A stretch of 64,000 nucleotides of DNA from Pycnopodia helianthoides (taxonomy: Eukaryota > Echinodermata > Asteroidea > Forcipulatida > Asteriidae), in assembly GCA_032158295.1 (NCBI GenBank), contig CM063258.1, forward strand, positions 8,078,583 to 8,142,582, read 5' to 3'. A program made the translations under genes and the position numbers. Below are positions 50,101 to 57,318 of this stretch, one piece after another. The stretch's first letter is position 1. Each line of letters opens with the position of its first letter. Under the pieces are notes generated by a model that was not told where the DNA came from, searched no databases, and saw only the letters and a program-made list of their open reading frames with translations.

Positions 50101-50614
50101 CTGCCCAGTAACTCTGTTAAATACTCGCACTCGACCATCATCAGCTCCAGTAACCATCATCTCAAGGTCCAAGGAAAAGGCACAACAGTTCACCTTAAAA
50201 AAAATCAAAACAACTTTACACTTTACCCAGATGCCAAATTTCACAAAAAGCATTCTCAAAATGTTTCCAATATCTTTTTCGCAACTTCAACAATGATTAT
50301 AAATTAATGGTCTCTCACAGAGCTGCCAACAAGCTCTTGCAATCAGGGAGATTTTGTACAACAATCAGGGAGTTATTTAGAATTTACATTCAACATAATA
50401 GAGACGAAGTGTCCATAATCAGGGAGATTTTCACAAATTTGTTCATCGGGCAATGGAAAGATTGGTTCATTTTCAGGGAACTTTCTGCAGAATCAGGGAG
50501 AGTTGGCAGCTCTGCTCTCATGAATAAAGAACTAACCTCATCTTTGTGCTTGCTGTACTCTTTTTTGCTGACCTTGTCAAAGGTTCCATCAAGCTCGAGC
50601 CGAGCAGAAAGCAT
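44187..50614 (-). CDS. WDR38: WD40 repeat protein, WDR38-like, nine coding exons, 329 aa
   Basis: Coding exons on the minus strand are 50614-50537, 50193-50073, 49491-49375, 48440-48343, 48241-48161, 46996-46865, 45684-45535, 44741-44694 and 44351-44187. Every junction is GT-AG and the 990 nt stay in frame from ATG to TAG. The product has seven WD40 blades: a first one starting HKDEVNCCAFS (about residues 23-52), then blades opening GHKGAIKS, GHCRSVETVAFS, GHRNVVQCCAFS, GHTGNIHAVAFS and DHTGWVRALAFS, and a last degenerate one (GKMEQLQTCIFS). Strand ends such as VRLW, IRLW and VKIW close the blades. Length, blade order and phrases such as RSVETVAFS and ASGSWDKTI match vertebrate WDR38 (about 314 aa), a poorly studied, probably scaffold-type beta-propeller. 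The start was chosen because it is the only ATG giving a short WDR38-like N-terminus. Introns carry a SINE, MITEs and foldbacks. The beta-propeller identity is firm; the orthology is likely. Confidence 0.88.
44485..44590 (-). mobile_element. SINE fragment in intron 8 of the WD40 gene
   Basis: The minus strand carries GTAGGTTCGAATCCCACCC (a tRNA B-box) followed by a short body; the head is truncated. Confidence 0.45.
45034..45411 (-). mobile_element. TTAA MITE family C, copy 5, in intron 7 of the WD40 gene
   Basis: 378 bp, TTAAAGGCAAAGTATGCC at one end and CCTTCCCTTTAA at the other; interior ATGAGAAACATTTCTCAGAT hairpin. Confidence 0.72.
45800..45925 (+). repeat. Family H repeat, copy in intron 6 of the WD40 gene
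   Basis: GGCATGGTG, a poly-C tract and GAGGATTTTAGGGCGG are shared in order with 53,355-53,460. Confidence 0.55.
46090..46330 (-). mobile_element. SINE-like repeat in intron 6 of the WD40 gene
   Basis: ACAAGTGTCATGACAGGGAT with TTCGAACCCACA is an inverted tRNA B-box region. The segment GTCTTGCTCAAGAACACAAG recurs at about 48,050. Confidence 0.5.
46422..46830. mobile_element. Foldback element with ~80-bp inverted repeats, in intron 6 of the WD40 gene
   Basis: The arms 46,422-46,505 and 46,746-46,830 are near reverse complements (CTTTAGAATCGTCC, GGGACGGCCCAACTATAG). The element ends 35 bp from exon 6. A decayed relative lies at about 50,660-50,740. Confidence 0.65.
47016..47306 (-). mobile_element. 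tRNA-derived SINE in intron 5 of the WD40 gene
   Basis: The minus-strand head GGGTTGGCGTAGTGGTATC and the B-box CAGTTCGAATCCC are tRNA-like. The body ends in an AAATAAA/AAACAAA-type tail about 20 bp before the exon 6 acceptor. Confidence 0.65.
47890..48130 (-). mobile_element. SINE-like repeat in intron 5 of the WD40 gene
   Basis: GCCTTGCTTAAGGACACAAT and GACTCGAACCCACAC match the repeat at 46,090-46,330. The donor of exon 5 lies 30 bp away at 48,160. Confidence 0.5.
48783..48870 (+). mobile_element. tRNA-like SINE head in intron 3 of the WD40 gene
   Basis: GATAGCTCAGTTTGTAGAGC gives a D arm and GCAGGTTCAAGTCCCGC a T arm, with complementary CTAGA/TCTAG acceptor ends. The anticodon arm is irregular (oversized loop), so it is a SINE or pseudo-tRNA and not a functional gene. 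Confidence 0.55.
48933..49321 (+). mobile_element. TTAA MITE family B, copy 1, in intron 3 of the WD40 gene
   Basis: 389-bp element beginning TTAAAGACACTGGACAC and ending in its approximate complement. An internal GAGACCTCACGC/ATGAGGTCTC hairpin is visible. No coding capacity. Confidence 0.8.
49670..50103. repeat. GATGACCCCAAA minisatellite with duplicated exon 2 ends, intron 2 of the WD40 gene
   Basis: Imperfect GATGACCCCAAA arrays alternate with copies of the exon 2 3' end and its donor at 49,785-49,822 and 49,918-49,961; the genuine one is at 50,066-50,103. Periods are about 133 and 150 bp. Confidence 0.8.
50318..50514. mobile_element. Short inverted-repeat element filling intron 1 of the WD40 gene
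   Basis: Termini CAGAGCTGCCAAC and GTTGGCAGCTCTG are a perfect 13-bp inverted repeat. ATCAGGGAG recurs four times inside. The 197-bp element makes up more than half of the 343-bp intron. Confidence 0.65.
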
Positions 50615-52054
50615 CCTGATTTATAAAACATATCATTAAATATGACAAAATAAATACACCCCAAATTGATAATTGGTCTCAACTAAAGTTGGAACAATCC
50701 CATTTCTAGTTGGGATGTGCGTTACTATAGTTAGCACAGTTACAATTAGTTGTGATAATCGTAACCCTCCATCCTCCCGACAGTCGGGTTTCGATTATTG
50801 CAACTAAGTTACAATGTACCTAAAGAGGGAATCAATGGTATTTACTATTTTTACGAGTAAACTAAATGACAATGTCCATCTGAGCAAAATTTCAATTTTA
50901 TTACACCAAAAAACCCAACTGCACAAGTTTTTTTTCGTCACAATGAAAGCAACGAAAACAGGTTTATGTTTTGTCAGGACTTTTGTCTTTAGTCAGTGTT
51001 TTTTTTATTTTTTATTTTAAATCTGGCTATTTAAATAAGCAACGGTGATTTGCGGATCTTCAACTTTTCAAATGCTTTTTTAATATGACCATGTTTTGAC
51101 ATCACTTCAAAGGGAAAAAATTCTCTTGAGGATTGGTGATTTTTATCAGTTTGATTGTGTCGTCAGCAACAACTTTGTTCATTAATTACTGATTGACTTG
51201 TACGAAGTTCATGTAGCCCGGCCACCTAGAGAGCCATAACTAGATAACACTAACACTAACAGCCCAACAAGGTGAGCTAGAACTTCATGATACTTGAATT
51301 GAAAGGTAGCCCCACTCACTAGTGTGGCCAGCAGGGTAATCCTTGGATTCACCCTGGCCACACAGTATTATTAGTACTACTACTAGCTAAATCAATTGAA
51401 AAGGAGACCAGCTGTATGACCATTGAGGAAGAAAAACCGTCCATGAAACAGCATGACTGGGGATGATTGGATGATTGGTGGTGAAACATGGTGAAACACA
51501 CTGCAAACTATTTCTGCTTGTTGGTACAAAATTCAGGTGTGAAATAGACTTACTTGTGCCTAGTCCTCCTCTTACTTCCCAAGCCTTGTATTATTTCATC
51601 TTAGACGGAAGGTAACTTTGCAGACAAACATTATGTTTTGATTGTGCTTATCATCACAACATTGCGAGATAGCACAGTACTAAACAGATACAAATACAGA
51701 TTTTGCTTTCGTATTTGCGGCGTCTGTAGCAACATATACATAGTCTGGTTTCCGCCGCATATGCACTTGCCTAACGCACCGATTCTCGTTGGCCAACTGC
51801 TGCTGGGCTGTCACTTCCGCAGTGGACAGGCGCCCGGTTTAATCTCTGTGCATGTATGATTTCAAGACGTCTGGGATTCGATCTGCCATTAGTGAAGTAA
51901 AAAAATGAGTGTAATGATATTGACAGGTCTTTTTTCGTAGTGCTGCTACTTTGCTAGTGCTAGTACTGGATTAGTGATTTACAAAAGAATAAATCTTGCG
52001 CTGGCACTGGCAGTTAAAAACCTCGAAGCAGAAGTATTGGATGCCACCACCACC
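50615..52054. promoter_or_regulatory. Candidate bidirectional promoter interval between WDR38-like gene and C12orf57
   Basis: The two start codons face away from each other across 1,440 bp, and no other gene lies between them. A CACTTCCGC block at 51812-51820 matches an ETS/GABP-type site, common in housekeeping promoters, next to a small GC-richer patch (51740-51840). Transcription starts and untranslated exons cannot be placed. The stretch nearest the WD gene (about 50,660-50,760) carries a degenerate foldback-like repeat (TTGGGA motifs). Confidence 0.35.
51812..51820 (+). promoter_or_regulatory. ETS-type motif upstream of C12orf57
   Basis: CACTTCCGC (reverse GCGGAAGTG) fits the ETS/GABP consensus, 235 bp upstream of the C12orf57 ATG in a locally GC-richer segment. 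This is a single motif match only. Confidence 0.3.
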
Positions 52055-53236
52055 ATGGCACAGAACTCACAACCTACATTATCGCTGGATGAAGCTAGAA
52101 GTGAGTCTATTGGCATTCAATTATTATGTTGTCAATGTCATGTTTATTTTATTTATTTATTTTTTAACTAAGCTTAGTTCAATAATTAGTTCGTTGGTGG
52201 TCTCAAATTCATAATTTTTTGTTTTTAGTACCTCAGATGTGTTTGTTCTTAGAATCTTAGCTAGAGACACACTGTGAAACTAGTCGTGTGAAAAATTCAT
52301 TATAAAAAATACATTCTAAAATTCATGCTAGAAAATAATCATGTATACAGTATTCCAAAGATTGTCAATTTTTGCACACAAAAGATTGAGGTTAAAAGCA
52401 CAGTACTACAGTAGTAATACTACTATTTATAATTTACTAGTAAATACTAGTATTAGATTAAACCATGGTCGATGAAGGTACTACCTCCTTGATTAAACCA
52501 AAAACGTAATCAACTAGAAGGATTTGTTTGCATTTTTTTTCAGATGTTTGATTGATTTTGATTGACTCTTTTTGTTTTAGTCCTTTTGCAATTTCTCAAG
52601 ATGTTGTAGACTTTATTTCGAAAAAAAAATCTGTATTCGACTGCCACTTTTTCAGTCATTATTGTTACCCAAATCAGTATCTCAATTAGAATACAATTTT
52701 ATTTGATAATGAATGAAAAAGTGGCAGTCAGATACGGAAGTTTCACCTTTATTTCTGCGTTTCTTTGTTATTGTTTTCATCAGAAATCCTCCAGCAAATC
52801 CTGGATGCGTTTGTAACTCCCGAGAACAAAACACGCATGGACGAGGTGAAAGACGCCGCGGGCAATGACATGATGAAGATGATGCAGATTGTGTTTCCGG
52901 TAGCAACACAAATCCAGATGGAGGTCATTCAGAAATATGGGTTCACTGCAGACGGAGAAGGTGGGTAACTCCGATTATTTCGGTGGGGACATGTTCATCT
53001 ATAACTAAAAAAGGAGCCCTATATGAGATTTTCTGAAAATTCCGTTTGTGATTTGTAGTTTTGTTTCTTTGGTCATTCTTTTCTCAGGTGCAATAAAGTT
53101 TGCCCAGCTTATTCGGCATTATGAGACGATGGACAGTACTGTTGCTGAACTTGCCTTACAGCTGAAGTCAATCTTCCTGCCTCCTTTGCCTCCCCCAGCA
53201 CCTCCTCAGAGCCAAGCTTCGGTAGCCTCATCATAA
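52055..53236 (+). CDS. C12orf57: Protein C10 (C12orf57/GRCC10 family), three exons, 123 aa
   Basis: Exons 52055-52100, 52784-52960 and 53088-53236 join in frame through GT-AG introns (donors AGAA|GTGAGT and GAAG|GTGGGT; acceptors TCATCAG and TTCTCAG). The product is 123 aa; the human protein has 126. Conserved blocks include RMDEVKDAAGNDM, IVFPVATQIQMEVIQ, YGFTADGEGAIKFAQLI and a Pro-rich C-terminus, LPPLPPPAPP, ending in SVASS. It is a small, soluble, mostly helical protein of the P_C10 family with no known enzymatic motif; human loss causes Temtamy syndrome. The start at 52055 sits in a strong context (CACCATGG). An in-frame ATG at 51974 could add 27 residues, but these look non-conserved. 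It is divergent from the WD40 gene with 1.4 kb between the start codons, so a shared promoter is possible. A 20-bp minisatellite follows about 245 bp after the stop. Confidence 0.92.
52631..52736. mobile_element. Foldback sequence in intron 1 of C12orf57
   Basis: The arm CTGTATTCGACTGCCACTTT continues to about 52,664 and is mirrored at 52,703-52,736 (AAGTGGCAGTCAGATACG), giving a ~33-bp stem with a ~38-nt loop 48 bp before the exon 2 acceptor. Confidence 0.6.
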
Positions 53237-53354
53237 CGAACAGTCATACCGCAAACCTGGAATTACATAGAGGCCATACCACCTCAATTCATGGTCTTGG
53301 TGGCATTGGCGCCACTGGCTGAGGAAAGGCACCCCTGACTTGATTTGGTGTTCA

Positions 53355-53465
53355 GTATGTGGCATGGTGTACCCCCCCCCCCTCCTTCCCATTATGTATT
53401 CATTGTGTTCTGGGAATCTCAGGAATTCTTTAGAGGATTTTAGGGCGGTACAAGACATGCAAGAT
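53355..53465 (+). repeat. Family H repeat, copy after C12orf57
   Basis: Same order of blocks as at 45,800: GGCATGGTG, poly-C, CTCAGGAATTCTTT, GAGGATTTTAGGGCGG. The minisatellite starts directly after it. Confidence 0.55.
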
Positions 53466-53479
53466 TGGAAGGGTGTGTT

Positions 53480-53858
53480 GGGTGCCCCTGGCTTGGCTTT
53501 GGTGCCCCTGGCTTGGCTTTGGTGCCCCTGGCTTGGCTTTGTTGCCCCTGGCTTGGCAGTGGTGCCTCTGGCTTGGCAGTTGTGCCCCTGGCTTGGTATT
53601 GGTGCCTCTGGCTCGACATTGGTGCCCCTGGCTTGGCAGTGGTGCCCTGGCTTGGCTTTGGTGCCCCTGGCTTGGCAGTGGTGCCTTTGGCTTGGCAGTG
53701 GTGCCCCTGGCTTGGCATTGTTGCCCCTGACTTGGCATTGTTGCCCCTTGCTTGCCATTGGTCCCCCTTGCTTAAACAATGGTGCCTCTTGCTCGGGCAT
53801 TAGTGCCCCTGGCTTGGCATTGTTGCCTCTGGCTTTAGTGCCCTGGCTTTGGTTACCC
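53480..53858. repeat. 20-bp minisatellite, about 18 units, downstream of C12orf57
   Basis: The unit GGTGCCCCTGGCTTGGCTTT varies mainly at its 3' end (CTTT, CAGT, CATT). It begins 245 bp past the C12orf57 stop and keeps several frames open, which explains the long proline-, glycine- or leucine-rich ORFs here. Confidence 0.9.
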
Positions 53859-54000
53859 TGGACATAAATATTTTCCAATGGAAGGTGCCGATTGTAAAAT
53901 ACATTATTGCTCTTCTTCAAACAAGAGATTCTGGGCCTGATACCTTGTGCTGCTATCACCTTGACTTATTTTAATTAATAGGTACTGATTCGATACCAAT

Positions 54001-54183
54001 TGGGCCCACTTTCAAAGCAGAAAATATTCCTTACAAATGTTTCTGCTGAGCAAAAATGAGCAGAATACCAGTCAGACATTGTACATGTGACAAGAAATTT
54101 GGGCTGGTAACCTCATTCTGGTAAGCATATTTTTTATTTTGCTCAGGTACCTTTTGTGCTTAAGCAGCTCTATGAAATTGGGT
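54001..54183 (+). mobile_element. Palindromic MITE family D, copy downstream of C12orf57
   Basis: Starts TGGGCCCACTTTCAAAGCAG and ends CAGCTCTATGAAATTGGGTC; about 183 bp. Confidence 0.68.
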
Positions 54184-54251
54184 CGTGGAATTTTACCACC
54201 TTCACATGGGCAATAACGTCCAATGATAGTTGATACAAATAATGATTTCAC

Positions 54252-54850
54252 TCTTAATTTTACTCTATGATGGCCAGCGAAGAAAATGAATTTTAAATAT
54301 GGGAATCATATCAAATTTGTATCCTTTCCCCTTTTGAAGCAGATGCCATACCCTTTTCTTTACATTTTCGGTATTCTTGATTCATTTGCTTAAAGGAACA
54401 TTACAGAATTGGTAAGAAAAAAACTTTGATCACAGATTTATATAAAACTTACACGGTCTAATGATGATGATGATAGTAGAAAACATCCCTTGAAATTATT
54501 TCTGTCTGAAATGCCATATTTGATGAGAAATGAATAAACTTCTTAATTTTACTCTATGATAGCATTGTTTACTCTGTGCTTCCATGGCCAGCGAAGAAAA
54601 TGAATTTTAAATATGGGAATCATATCAAATTTGTATCCTTTCCCCTTTTGAAGCAGATGCCATACCCTTTTCTTTACATTTTCGGTATTCTTGATTCATT
54701 TGCTTAAAGGAACATTACAGAATTGGTAAGAAAAAAACTTTGATCACAGATTTATATAAAACTTACACGGTCTAATGATGATGATGATAGTAGAAAACAT
54801 CCCTTGAAATATTTCTGTCTGAAATGCCATATTTGATGAGAAATTAATAA
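54252..54850. repeat. ~290-bp segmental tandem duplication
   Basis: 54,252-54,540 is repeated from 54,541. The second unit has about 27 extra bases (AGCATTGTTTACTCTGTGCT and a few more) after TCTATGAT. Both units include the start of a family A MITE. Confidence 0.85.
54390..54540 (+). mobile_element. TTAA MITE family A, truncated copy 5
   Basis: The left ~150 bp of family A is present, and it stops abruptly where the local duplication junction at 54540/54541 falls. It is therefore a by-product of a segmental duplication, not an independent insertion. Confidence 0.8.
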
Positions 54851-55083
54851 ACTAATTTTCCGAATGGAGTTTATCGCTCAGTGAGCGTTTTATTCAATTG
54901 TTGAATCTATATGCTTTCATGCAAATGTGTAATCGGTTTTTCCCTATTTTCTCGTGACCAGATGGCCGATCGATCTCAAACTTCTACAGGTTTGTCAGTT
55001 TATGTATATGGTGGATTACATAAAGTGCTTACACTGCCAGCAACTGTTTTGTTAGCAAAAACAATTCTGTAATGTTCCTTTAA
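54704..55083 (+). mobile_element. TTAA MITE family A, copy 6
   Basis: 380-bp copy with both TTAA ends. Its left half lies inside the second unit of the duplication beginning at 54541, and its right end abuts a copied fragment of the WD40 gene. Confidence 0.85.
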
Positions 55084-55184
55084 CATTTATTACACTTGCA
55101 ATGTTTTACTGTTTATTGCTAAAATTTTTTAAAGAAGTACATGGTTGTTTTTGTTTTTATTTTACCTCCAATGTTTTTGCACAT
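55080..55184. pseudogene. Copied fragment of the WD40 gene (exon 8 edge and intron 8)
   Basis: About 105 bp match 44,606-44,711 with few changes. The match covers intron 8 sequence (ACATGGTTGTTTTTGTTTTT), the splice donor and the first ~18 bp of exon 8 (CTCCAATGTTTTTGCACAT, read on plus). It is too short to code and sits between MITE copies. Confidence 0.8.
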
Positions 55185-55229
55185 ATCTCATTGATTGAGA
55201 TAACCCTCTCTCATTCCCTTCCCTGTCGT

Positions 55230-55619
55230 TTAAAGGCAGGATATACTTTTGGTAATTGTCAAAGACCAGTATTATTCTCACTTGGTGTATCCCAACATAT
55301 GCACAAAATAACAAACCTGTGAAAATTTGAACTCAATTGGTCGTCGAAGTTGCGAGATAATAATGGAAGAAAAAACGCCCTTGTCACACGAAGTTGTGCG
55401 CTTTCAGATGCTTGATTTCGAGACCTCACGCGTGTGGTCTCAAAATTAATTCAAATATTTTACTGAGAAATTACTTCTTTCTCAAAATCTACGTTACTTC
55501 AGAGGGAGCCGTTTCTCACAATGTTTTATACTATCAACAGCTCTCCATTGCTCGTTACCAAGTGAGTTTTTATGCTGACATTATTTTGAGTAATTACCAA
55601 GAGTGTCCAGTGCCTTTAA
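55230..55619 (+). mobile_element. TTAA MITE family B, copy 2
   Basis: 390-bp copy, close to copy 1, starting TTAAAGGCAGGATATAC. It shares its right TTAA with family A copy 7. Confidence 0.82.
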
Positions 55620-56008
55620 AGGTACATTACAGAATTGGTAAGAAAAAACTTGTAAAATATACTTTTTGATCACAGATTTACATAAAACTTACACGGTCTA
55701 ATGATGATGATAGTAGAAAACATCTCTTGAAATATTTCTGTCTGAAATGCCATATTTGATGAGAAATAAATAACCAATTTTTCCGATTGGAGTTTATCGC
55801 TCAGTGAGCGTTTTATTCACTTGTTGAATCTATATGATTTCATGCAAATGTGTAATCGGTTTTTCACTATTTTCTCGTGACCCAAATGGCCGATCGATCT
55901 CAAACTTCTACAGGTTTGTCAGTTTATGTATATGGCGGATTACACAAAGTGTTTACACTGCCAGCAACTGTTTTGTTAGCAAAAACAAATTATGTAATGT
56001 TCCTTTAA
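55616..56008 (+). mobile_element. TTAA MITE family A, copy 7
   Basis: 393-bp copy sharing its left TTAA with the family B element before it and its right TTAA with the one after it. Confidence 0.85.
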
Positions 56009-56390
56009 AGGCAGGATATACTTTTGGTAATTGTCAAAGTCCAGTATCCTCACTTGGTGTATCCCAACATATGCATAAAATAACAAACCTGTGAAAATCT
56101 GGGCTCAATTATCGGTTATCAAAATTGCACGAAAAGGTGACAGGAAAAACACCCTTGTTGCATAGAATTGTGTGCTTTCAGATGCCTGCGAAAGGCTTCA
56201 TGCCTGAAGCCTTCTAAGATTCAAACATTTTAGTGAGAAATAACCTCTTTCTCAAAAACTACATTACTTCAGAGGAGTCGTTTCTAACAATGTTTTATAC
56301 TAATAGCAGCTCTCAGGTGCTCCTTACCAAGTAAGTTTTTATGGTAATGTATTTCTTTAGTAAATACCAAAAGTATCCACCGCCTTCAAA
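56005..56390 (+). mobile_element. TTAA MITE family B, diverged copy 3
   Basis: It starts at the TTAA shared with family A copy 7. It keeps the family B interior (CACTTGGTGTATC, AACAAACCTGTG) but the hairpin is altered, and the right end is eroded near 56390. Confidence 0.75.
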
Positions 56391-56482
56391 ATTATATTTT
56401 TACGATTACACCATGGAACGATTTTGGTGTTACCTCGATACTAAATATTTCGCTGGGCCCAACCGCAGGGTTCTCCACGGTC

Positions 56483-56640
56483 AAATTTTGTCCGGGCGCA
56501 CGCTGGCGGCGCCGGCCGCAGGGTGATTTTCACGCAAGCAATGTTTACAATGTGCAAGCGCAAATGTGAAAATTTGTCCGGGCGCACGCTGGCGGCGCCG
56601 GCCGCCGGGTGATTTTCACGCAAGCAATGTTTTTATTAAT
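56483..56640. repeat. 86-bp GC-rich tandem duplication
   Basis: TTTGTCCGGGCGCACGCTGG and the following GCGCCGGCCGC/GTGATTTTCACGCAAGCAAT block occur twice, 86 bp apart, in otherwise AT-rich DNA. Confidence 0.8.
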
Positions 56641-57045
56641 GTGCAGAGCGCATAAATTACAATTTGTAAATAAGGGTTCCTAATTCCCGGGCTTTACGTA
56701 TGTAACTGGGCCTAACGCACGGTCCTGCCGGTAGTCTTTCTTTGATCAGACAGTCGTAGTTTTTGAAATCTAGGATTCCATTTAATTAGCCGACGATATT
56801 TCGATATCATCGTCGCGATACGATATTGAAACAATAGCGTCAATATCGGTAATGGTGTTCTAAAGTATCGGAGTATCGCGATGTTCACGATTTTATGTAA
56901 AATAGCCGATAATGTTTTAAAGAAAGCATTATGCTATGCTTTTTTACGGCGCTCCATGAGTGCCATCCAACTTATCGAGATAACCAGATAATTTATTGCA
57001 TCAAGTCGACTTTTCTGTGGTTATTTCATAATTTCAACTTCCATG

Positions 57046-57083
57046 AAGTTTTTTTCTTACCAATTCGGTAATGTTCCTTTAAT
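57046..57083 (-). mobile_element. Family A end fragment
   Basis: Only the terminal ~35 bp of family A, ending GTTCCTTTAA, is present about 235 bp upstream of the dispanin start codon. It is a solo end left by deletion. Confidence 0.55.
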
Positions 57084-57156
57084 AAGTGTGCGGTATCAAA
57101 ATAAAAATTGTCATGGACGAGTGCATACGTTTCCAGAAAAGACGTATATGATAAGG

Positions 57157-57182
57157 CCAATCCACTCCGCGGAGTGGATTGG
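57157..57182. promoter_or_regulatory. Perfect 26-bp palindrome with two CCAAT boxes upstream of the dispanin gene
   Basis: The arm CCAATCCACTCCG is followed by its exact reverse complement, placing one CCAAT on each strand, 137 bp before the dispanin ATG. CCAAT boxes bind NF-Y in proximal promoters and this spacing to the gene fits. An alternative is the remnant of a foldback element. Confidence 0.45.
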
Positions 57183-57318
57183 TCCTATTCATAGGGCTAG
57201 GCTACTCATAACCTTGAATTAACTGTCCCTGTGAGAGGAAACAAGACACCGAGTGCTTGAAAATCGTCATTACGGCTGGTATCTTTCAAGAGAGCAGCAC
57301 TAAATAACCACATTCAAC

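Noticed and set aside
53231..53959. 242-codon minus-strand frame and overlapping plus-strand frames of repeated Gly/Pro/Ala or Leu/Trp
   Set aside because: They are translations of the 20-bp minisatellite.
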